Shown: positions 9,798 to 15,259 of the stretch, one piece after another
Position numbering within the stretch: position 1 is the stretch's first letter
Layout: each line of letters starts with the position of its first letter
Source of the DNA: Thamnidium elegans
Taxonomy: Eukaryota > Mucoromycota > Mucoromycetes > Mucorales > Mucoraceae
Assembly (NCBI GenBank): GCA_025201345.1
Contig: JAIXMG010000056.1
Location: 1-17,461 of the forward strand
Direction of reading: 5' to 3'
Length of the DNA: 17,461 bases
Made by a program: the position numbers and the translations under genes
The notes under the pieces: model-generated
Told to the model about the DNA's origin: nothing
What the model saw: only the letters and a program-made list of their open reading frames with translations
Databases searched by the model: none

Positions 9798-10026
9798 TAT
9801 CTGGCATAGTGAGTATGAGCATTGATGATGAAACGATAACTACTGCTACTCAAAATAATAGCTATGAAATTGAGAAATATTAAATCATAGAAAATATAAA
9901 AAAAAGAACAAAATATTTTGTAAAATGGAAAGATTATGACGAAAGTGAAATTGTTGGATATGGGAATCTGAATTTGATGATGATCAAATTATCAAGGATT
10001 ATTATGAAAATTTAGAAAAGTTATAA

Positions 10027-10287
10027 ATTTATAGAAACTAAAATATTTATATAAAAATAAAAGTTTATGAAGCATCAAAATGTTTCCTTGATTAATTACT
10101 ACATATAAACTATTATACCTGAACGTTCTCAATAATCGTCAATATCACAGTATCATTCTTTTCATTTTCTATTTCAATTTCGCAACGGAACGAAACCCCA
10201 ATTTGCGATAATTTTTTTCTTTCAAAATTAAATAAAAAGCACGTAGTAAGTTCAAACTTACGACTTTGTATTAGAATATTAATTATA
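10027..10287. other. short AT-rich spacer between chromodomain relic and Tc1 element
   Basis: Apart from the possible minus-strand coding fragment ending at 10113, nothing is recognisable. It ends with the TA target site at 10286-10287. Confidence 0.4.
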
Positions 10288-10310
10288 CAGTGGTACATAA
10301 ATTGACCCAC
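10113..10310 (-). pseudogene. possible C-terminal coding fragment cut by the Tc1 element
   Basis: The minus strand is open from the Tc1 left end to TAA at 10113. The part outside the transposon (10113 to about 10285) ends KLSQIGVSFRCEIEIENE, an acidic stretch and IIENVQV. It is less AT-driven than nearby frames and looks protein-like, but I recognise no family. The Met at 10310 lies inside the transposon terminal repeat, so it cannot be an original start. If real, the fragment is the 3' end of a gene into which the Tc1 element jumped, yet no matching continuation is visible beyond 11872. Chance is possible. Confidence 0.2.
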
Positions 10311-10322
10311 AAAACTTGTTTT
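10288..10322 (+). repeat. left terminal inverted repeat of Tc1 element
   Basis: The sequence runs from CAGTGGTACATAAATTG to the ACAAAACTTGTTTT end. It pairs with 11836-11870 apart from one missing G near the tip. The preceding TA is the duplicated target site. Confidence 0.9.
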
Positions 10323-10649
10323 CTAATTATCTCATCAAATAATGGTACTAGCTATTCAAGCTAAGTATCAAAGAAATCAGAAGAGTCTAAATTTTATTAT
10401 GAATAAATTTTAATTATTCTCTATGACGTAATCATGATGTAAGGAAAATAAAGTGATTCGGAATTTTTTAATTTTCCGCATAATCTAAGTAATAAATCAT
10501 TTACGGCCGGCACGTAGATGTATCTAAAATATATTTATAGTATATTAATATTTAAACCTTCCTCTATTTTATGCTATAAATACCTTCGAACTTTTCGAAT
10601 ATTTCTACTCACTATTTCGCTCCAAATTTTACCACTTTTAAAAATAACT

Positions 10650-11670
10650 ATGCCTTATAAACTCAGCCAAAGTAAACGTGATGATGTCAAGTCTCTGATT
10701 TTGAAAGGTGAACCTACTATAAACATTGTGAAACGTACTGGAGTTTCGAAGTCTCATGTAAACAGATTGAGATCAGGCATTATTCCAAATTATATTCGAC
10801 AACATACCGGAAGACCAGCATTGTGAAGCCATTTACTAAACATTGATACGTTTAAAACTTCGATCCGGTTCCTTACAGTCTGCTCGTGATGTCCATAAAT
10901 ACTTGTGTAGTGTTGGTTACTCAATTAGCTATAATGCCACCCGAAAAGTCATTAGAGAGTTAGGCTTTAGGTGTAGATTTAAGTATTCAACAGCCGCCAT
11001 TGATATTACGCATATGAAGAAATGTTATAAGTGGGCGAAAGAACATCGTGATTGGTCAGTGGAAGATTGGAAGAAGGTCGTATTCTCAGACGAAACCAAG
11101 TTAAACCTCTGGGGATCAAAGGGAGCGGAATATACGTAAGTTCTGAAAGGTGAGAAACTTAGGCCGTTCAACTTTAGAGGTAAAAAACAGAGTGGTGGAG
11201 GATCTATAGTGATATGGGGTTGTATGACAGCATTTGGACCTGGTTATGCATGTTGTTTACTTGAAAAAACTATGAATTCAGACCTTTACCAACATGTTTT
11301 ACAGACATCATACTTTGATACATTGGGATACTGCGGTCTAACCCATAGTGATGTTCTTTTTCAACAGGATGGTGCTAAGTGCCACACTTCAAAAAGCAGC
11401 AAAAGTTGAATGGATAGCCAGGGCATGAAGTATATCAAAGACTGGCCACCATGTAGTCCAGATCTTAATCCGATTGAGCACCTCTGGCATCATGTAAAGA
11501 AAAGACTAGACGGTTGTTCGCTTAAGCCTAAAAATGGTGATGAATTATGGCGAAGATTTGATTATGGATGGAACAGATCTACCAAGGACGATATGGATAA
11601 GTACTACAATGGTTATCACAAAAGAATTGAAGCTATTATCAATGCTAAAGGGGGATATACAACCTATTAA
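10650..11670 (+). pseudogene. Tc1/mariner transposase pseudogene
   Basis: The cut-and-paste transposase of the surrounding element. From the ATG at 10650 (MPYKLSQSKRDD) the N-terminus shows a helix-turn-helix (INIVKRTGVSKSHVNRLRSG) and GRPAL, then stops at 10824. A frameshift between about 10822 and 10842 moves the homology to the frame of 10843, where a second DNA-binding part (SARDVHKYLCSVGYSISYNA) leads into the catalytic core: D in VVFSDETKLN (codon 11089), D in FQQDGAKCHTS (11368) and E in SPDLNPIEHLW (11476). Counting the stop codon, 35 codons separate the last two, against 34 in classic Tc1. In-frame stops lie at 11137-11139 (TAA) and 11407-11409 (TGA). The frame ends at 11670. The TAA lies in a GTAAGT context but homology continues straight through, so it is not an intron. 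Confidence 0.9.
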
Positions 11671-11835
11671 TTTTTTTATGTTTTCTCTTTTTAATAAGAT
11701 TTCGCATATCTTCTATTTCTAATTGAATCTCCGATTTAAACACAAACATCTTACTGGAATTAGTTTAGAACTTGAAGACGTAACATATTTTTAAATTTGA
11801 GCTATCTAGCTTTATTCAATCAAAAGATACGCTAA

Positions 11836-11870
11836 AAACAAGTTTTGTGGGTCAATTTATGTACCCACTG
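11836..11870 (-). repeat. right terminal inverted repeat of Tc1 element
   Basis: Read on the minus strand it begins CAGTGGGTACATAAATTG and continues with the same ACCCACAAAACTTG block as the left end. The TA at 11871-11872 is the second copy of the target duplication. Confidence 0.9.
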
Positions 11871-11960
11871 TATTATATTATTTAAATGTAACAAAACAAT
11901 TGAATATAAGAATTAAATTTAATAACAAGTAATTAAAATTATATATTATACTAAATATAA

Positions 11961-12206
11961 ATAGAAACGTTTCTCATAGCACTCAAAGATTCAAAACACG
12001 TGAATGTCACGTGTGAAAGTGTTACTAAAGCAATTACGTCACCAAAATCTCCTCGTCACAAGAATGTCAGTACGAAAAATAGCGTAAGCTTGGAAGAAGA
12101 AGAAGTGCCGGAGTTCATAAGTAAGTGGAATGCCAACAAGAAGCGGGTGTTCAAACCTATTGGTCACAGGAACAAGAGGCGTAAGAAATCATGTGAGGCC
12201 CCGTGA
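11961..12206 (+). pseudogene. protein-like C-terminal fragment within an inverted-repeat structure
   Basis: The frame is open from 11961 to TGA 12204-12206, about 81 codons, without any ATG. It reads IETFLIALKDSKHVNV, a serine/lysine/proline stretch (TSPKSPRHKN), an acidic LEEEEVPEFISKW and a basic end (HRNKRRKKSCEAP). Base use is less AT-rich than the surroundings, and the charge pattern resembles a disordered nuclear protein tail. I recognise no family. The first third lies in the left 86-bp inverted arm. With no start codon it could be a last exon or a captured gene fragment. The stop is followed by AATAAAATC, a possible polyadenylation signal. Function unknown. Confidence 0.4.
11975..12060 (+). 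repeat. left arm of perfect 86-bp inverted repeat
   Basis: Begins CATAGCACTCAAAGATTC and ends CTCCTCGTCACA. It is the exact reverse complement of 12328-12413. It includes CACGTG twice (11997-12002 and 12008-12013) with a 5-nt spacer, and part of the protein-like frame. Beyond the perfect part a TGTCAG word is still shared with the other arm. Confidence 0.95.
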
Positions 12207-12327
12207 AATTGTAGAGTTTTAAATATTATTTTATTCCCTAAATAATAAAATCAATCTTTCTTCTCCTTAAAATTAACAACTGTTTGCTTAGTGGTATTTC
12301 ATTACACCCCTAAGGAACTGACAAGAA

Positions 12328-12413
12328 TGTGACGAGGAGATTTTGGTGACGTAATTGCTTTAGTAACACTTTCACACGTGACATTCACGTGTTTTGAATC
12401 TTTGAGTGCTATG
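12328..12413 (-). repeat. right arm of perfect 86-bp inverted repeat
   Basis: Exact reverse complement of the left arm across 86 bases, separated from it by 267 bp. The flanks outside both arms (TTTCT before, TGGTGT after) show no obvious target-site duplication. The whole unit is 439 bp. Confidence 0.95.
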
Positions 12414-13601
12414 TGGTGTATTTAGTGAATGGTTATAATAGTTTTGCCGTGGTTTATATTCTCTTGTTTGAGTTCCGAACTTCTGGTCCTGTCTGTGTTT
12501 CTTTTTGATGTCCTCGGTGTTTGTATATTCTCGATTATAGATCAAATCGTGTTTACTTTGGTTCTTGTCGCTTCTTTTGTTACTTCTTTGTTACTTCTTT
12601 TTGTTACTTCTTTTTTTTGTTGTCGTTCTCTCTCGGTCCTTGTATTTACTAAATTATTGATCATTTCGTGTTTACTTTGGTTCCTGTCGCTACTTTTGTT
12701 ACTTTATTTACTGATTCGTTGTAAATTTTTCCTGTCTTACTTTAAATAATTATGAATAACCTTAATAGATAATATAGATATTATTTTAGAAATTGAAAAC
12801 TATTTAAGAAAACACATAATTATGAAATAGACATTATCTTTACTCTCTTTAATATAACTTTTAATCGTTAATCGATTTTTGTTCCTTTACTTTATTTTGA
12901 TACTACTTTCGCAGATTTCGAAAGCTTACTAGTGCAAACTCCCTCTCTGTTGTCTATATTATTTATAACTTTAGTCTTACAGTCTCCTTCTGTTATTTAT
13001 TTTATATTTGTTTATTCTCGTCCTCTACATACAAGGTAAACATAAGGCTCCAAACAACCATATCAACATGTCAGTCTTGATTATAGTGATACCTATAATA
13101 ATTGACTGAGTTATATAAGAACTTCTTTAACTAAACCAGTAAGGTTAGAAGGATATCTATGATCCCTTAATCAATTATTTTCAATAAATATATCTTTTTA
13201 TATTATCGGATATACTACATTTTTAAAATTAACATATCGTCTTTATATTCTATAGATATAAATAAATCAGAATTATATATATAAAATAAATTATTTTATC
13301 ACAAGAGCAAACCTTTTAGTTTTGGATAAAGATCAACATTTTATTTATGATGTATTTTAAATAATGTTTTAATTTATAATATAAAAGGATATCCGTCTAT
13401 TGTAACCAGGCAGTACAGAATTACTGGTCACAAAGCACAAGAATACGAACCAGAGGAAACGATATCACTTTATACAATAAGTACTCTCAAATACCACTTC
13501 TTCGAACAAATAGACATAACCATTTAATACTACTATCAACAGGTAGAGAGAAACATTAATAGAACAAGACTAAACATCATTTACACCAGCTTGGAGATTT
13601 C
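12414..13601. other. gene-poor AT-rich region
   Basis: No convincing coding region. The open stretch at about 12429-12749 (+) translates to V, L, F and S repeats from a T-rich direct repeat and looks like an artefact. A 22-base region near 13381-13402 contains ATATCCGTC, which equals one tip of the MITE-like insertion at 3420, but no partner end with duplication was found. Otherwise nothing recognisable. Confidence 0.5.
12512..12710 (+). repeat. degenerate direct repeat, 119-bp offset
   Basis: Two copies of about 80 bp start at 12512 and 12631. Both contain CTCGGT, a GATCA word and then TCGTGTTTACTTTGGTTC (12547) or its near copy (12666), followed by GTCGCTWCTTTTGTTACTT. Between them GTTACTTCTTT is repeated about three to four times (about 12579-12615). 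This accounts for the artefactual open frame here. Confidence 0.8.
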
Positions 13602-13662
13602 AGCCAATCACAAGGAGTGTATCACGTGAGAATCACGCTTTTCAGGTATCTTCTTATAATGG
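13602..13662 (+). promoter_or_regulatory. CCAAT plus paired CACGTG/CACG block A
   Basis: AGCCAATCA (13602-13610) is followed by CACGTG (13623-13628), a 5-nt spacer and CACG (13634-13637), then CTTCTTATAATGG. The same order recurs in block B. CCAAT and CACGTG boxes are common fungal promoter elements, but the ATG here opens only a 9-codon frame, so no gene can be assigned. Confidence 0.35.
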
Positions 13663-13982
13663 CTGATGATCATTGGCTGCACCCATGACAAACAAGTGAT
13701 AAATTACGGTAGTTGTTTGTGAAATTGATAGCTGATTGTTCCTGATTTATCTATGCCCGAGACTTGAAGAAAGAATCGATAAATAGTATTATAGTTATAT
13801 TTAGGTAGTGTTGGCTGTGGTAGTATTATTCCTGGTGTTAACGATTATCTTTTCAAATCCTAATATGTTTCCTTCCAAAAATGTTGTATCAAAACCAAGT
13901 TACAAAAATAGTATTATAAGTAAAAGCTTATTTATTCAAAGTTAAAGTTAAAATGAAAGATATAATCATAAAATATATTTCT
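13663..13982. other. spacer between promoter-like blocks, nothing recognised
   Basis: Contains an inverted CCAAT (ATTGG at about 13671) and mixed sequence. I see no coding region, repeat or RNA gene. Confidence 0.4.
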
Positions 13983-14047
13983 AGCCAATCAGAATCATTA
14001 AACGTGATATGCACGTGCTTGTCACGTTTCTTCCTAATATAATAATG
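13983..14047 (+). promoter_or_regulatory. CCAAT plus paired CACGTG/CACGT block B
   Basis: AGCCAATCA (13983-13991), CACGTG (14012-14017), a 5-nt spacer, CACGT (14023-14027), then TTTCTTCCTAATATAATAATGG. It parallels block A in order and in the 11-bp step between the two core motifs. A 23-codon frame starts at 14076 further on. Confidence 0.35.
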
Positions 14048-14075
14048 GTAATATAATGTCACACTCCGTATCACA

Positions 14076-14147
14076 ATGTCAGTATTAGGACCCAGGGATT
14101 CGCTTATTACGACTATTCCGCCTAATACAGTTATATGTTTTAAATAG
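14076..14147 (+). CDS. short 23-codon ORF after block B, doubtful
   Basis: ATG at 14076 opens MSVLGPRDSLITTIPPNTVI and closes at TAG 14145. The composition is less AT-driven than its surroundings and it lies 29 nt after the end of the promoter-like block B. A GTAAGT donor-like word occurs about 30 bp beyond the stop but is out of reach of this frame. It could be a small peptide, a first-exon relic or chance. No family is recognised. Confidence 0.15.
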   Translation: MSVLGPRDSLITTIPPNTVICFK

Positions 14148-14435
14148 TTATACTTCTTTTTTTTAAGGAAGTATACAAGTAAGTTTAAATAGCAGATAAA
14201 AGATAATTTTTTATTTAATAATAATTCTAAGGGGGATATTTATATTTTTTATAATTGCTGCGGCTATCTATACAATGTAGTACATGTATACTAAGTATAC
14301 TGCGGTTTGATGGCGCAGCCTAAGATCGGTTATTTATATTTTCTAATAAGTTTTACACGTGACTTCTTAACTCTTCTTTTTGGAATGGTGGGTTTGAAAT
14401 CTTCTTTTATTTCTTGGGGTGTCCATAGTTATGTG
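14148..14435. other. AT-rich spacer upstream of the tRNA region, no gene
   Basis: No coding region. It holds the short palindromes TACATGTA and GTATACTAAGTATAC near 14283-14302, and one CACGTG (14356-14361) without the second half seen in the promoter-like blocks. Confidence 0.4.
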
Positions 14436-14463
14436 GTCCGACCCGAACTTTATCGGCTCGGAC
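14436..14463. other. GC-rich hairpin upstream of tRNA-Gly
   Basis: GTCCGA-C-CCGA, loop ACTTTA, TCGG-C-TCGGAC: ten base pairs with one C-C mismatch and a 6-nt loop. It lies in a GC-rich patch (about 14430-14510) that stands out from the AT-rich surroundings, 77 bp before the tRNA. Its role is unknown. A relic of another structured RNA is possible but not shown. Confidence 0.5.
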
Positions 14464-14539
14464 GTTAAAGACCGGACCGGGCTTGCCTGATTTTGATTGG
14501 CTCGATTTGGCTGGTTTTCCGATCTGACAACAAGACTAC

Positions 14540-14610
14540 GCGCGGTTGGTTAAGTGGTATAATCTTCGCCTGCCACGCGAAGGGCCGGGGTTCGATTCCC
14601 CGACCGCGCA
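14540..14610 (+). tRNA. tRNA-Gly (anticodon GCC)
   Basis: Reads glycine codons GGC/GGU in translation. Acceptor arms GCGCGGT (14540-14546) and ACCGCGC (14603-14609) pair fully, with discriminator A at 14610. The anticodon stem TTCGC/GCGAA encloses CTGCCAC, with GCC at 14572-14574. The T arm holds GGTTCGATTCC. The A box TGGTTAAGTGG and the B box match Pol III consensus. The gene is 71 nt, has no intron and no encoded CCA, and is followed by nine T. All stems are intact, so it looks functional. It is the only clearly intact host gene in the window. Confidence 0.97.
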
Positions 14611-14619
14611 TTTTTTTTT
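14611..14619 (+). terminator. RNA polymerase III terminator of tRNA-Gly
   Basis: Nine T residues start directly after the discriminator base, the standard Pol III stop. Confidence 0.9.
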
Positions 14620-14713
14620 GGTGTATTTCACTATTCTTTTGTCAGCGTCTGAAGTGCGTATAGCTTTTAATGTGTCACAGTGTTACACAAACTACCTCTT
14701 TCTGATAAAATAA

Positions 14714-15098
14714 TGTTAACAAGGATCGTCCTTGTTGTCCTAACACAAGAAATCAAACCTCCATGGTTGTTATAAATTTAAAAACCTAATTAAGAAAACT
14801 AAAAATGATATAAATACCTTCAACTTTTATTTAATAAAATATAATTCACTTTTTGTAAACAATTTAATCTTATACTTCCTTTATTTTATAAAAGACCTTT
14901 AAAATCAAGCTCTTTTCTTTTTATTTTGTACTTGAATTCCCTTGGATCTTACTTTCCATTGTACTTTTTACCTAAATCTTTTATTCTACTTTATTATTTA
15001 AGTCGTTCTACTTATAAAACAGGAACTGGTGCTCACTTTTCTTACTATTACCTTATTATACTCTTTTTACACTTTACCACACTATCGATTGATTAACA
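14714..15098 (+). repeat. 5' LTR of Ty3/gypsy element 2
   Basis: Proposed LTR of 385 bp from TGTTA (14714-14718) to TAACA (15094-15098), inverted 5-bp tips as usual for Ty3/gypsy. TATAAATACC at 14809 is a plausible promoter. The tail is followed after CG by a TGG primer-binding site. Near the left tip AACAAGGA-TCG-TCCTTGTT forms a hairpin (14718-14736). The 3' LTR lies beyond the window, so the borders rest on tips, primer site and distance to Gag. Confidence 0.6.
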
Positions 15099-15100
15099 CG

Positions 15101-15118
15101 TGGTGCTCACTAACAGGG
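15101..15118 (+). other. putative primer-binding site of element 2
   Basis: TGGTGCTCACTAACAGGG begins 2 nt after the LTR end, the usual place for pairing with a tRNA 3' end (CCA). I could not match the complementary tRNA tail from memory. Only the first six bases fit the tRNA-Gly in this window. An identical TGGTGCTCACT occurs inside the LTR at 15027. Confidence 0.45.
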
Positions 15119-15259
15119 TATTTCATTTACTATTTCTGATTCAAATCTATCTCAAGAACTTTTACTTTACGTTTGGGTCGTACATTTTTCAATATTACTA
15201 CCTTTGAACACTTTTTACTTTTAATAATCTACTTACATAACTACTACAAAAACTCAAAA

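Larger units (their letters stand above)
8529..9813. mobile_element. 1285-bp non-autonomous element with TA duplications
   Basis: The left end, GTCACTGTGGCCAGATA (8529-8545), matches the right end read inward, CTCACTATGCCAGATA (9813-9798), with one indel and a few changes. TA flanks both ends (8527-8528 and 9814-9815). Subterminal similarity seems to go further inward: GGTTACTGAAT near 8617 against AGTTACTAAAT read inward from about 9763. No transposase frame is visible. TA duplication points to the Tc1/mariner/pogo group, but this is inference from the duplication alone. It interrupts a chromodomain reading frame exactly, which fixes the borders. Confidence 0.75.
8417..10026 (+). pseudogene. 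chromodomain protein gene, split by a TA-flanked transposon
   Basis: Two coding pieces lie on either side of the element at 8529-9813. The first (8417-8526) reads an acidic stretch ending KRKQNNLLNTLLNM. The second (from 9815) reads MSIDDETITTATQNNSYEIE and then a chromodomain: TKYFVKWKDYDESE, a frameshift near 9955, and WESEFDDDQIIKDYYENL to TAA 10024-10026. Removing the element plus one TA joins the pieces in frame (ATG AAT ATG AGC). The typical YxVEK, VKWKGY and WEPE positions of chromodomains, which bind methylated histone tails, are recognisable. A stop at 9881-9883 and the frameshift show decay in addition to the insertion. Upstream, 8414-8416 is TAG directly before the frame, preceded by a T-rich run, so it could be either a stop or the AG of an intron end. 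The gene may be a small stand-alone protein of a transposon or a host HP1-like fragment. Confidence 0.65.
10288..11870 (+). mobile_element. Tc1/mariner transposon, complete ends, dead transposase
   Basis: The 1583-bp element starts CAGTGGTACATAAATTGACC and its other end, read inward, is CAGTGGGTACATAAATTGAC. The two ends match over about 35 bp with a single extra G. TA flanks both sides (10286-10287 and 11871-11872), as in Tc1/mariner insertions. The interior codes on the + strand for a Tc1-like DDE transposase with several lesions. Nearly identical ends with a decayed gene suggest a copy that was mobilised relatively recently or is only moderately old. Confidence 0.92.

Noticed and set aside
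11130..11150. GTAAGT donor-like word in the Tc1 transposase suggesting an intron
   Set aside because: Transposase homology continues in the same frame directly after it, so the TAA is a nonsense mutation.
12429..12749. 106-codon hydrophobic frame that could pass for a membrane protein
   Set aside because: It is a translation of a degenerate 119-bp-offset T-rich direct repeat; hydrophobicity comes from T-rich codons, and no conserved motif is seen.
13381..13402. ATATCCGTC as the end of a second MITE copy
   Set aside because: Only nine bases match the tip of 3420-3627; no partner end with a 3-bp duplication could be placed.
15027..15040. First TGGTGCTCACT as the primer-binding site of element 2
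   Set aside because: The second copy at 15101 follows a TAACA tip that mirrors TGTTA at 14714; the first lacks such an LTR end.
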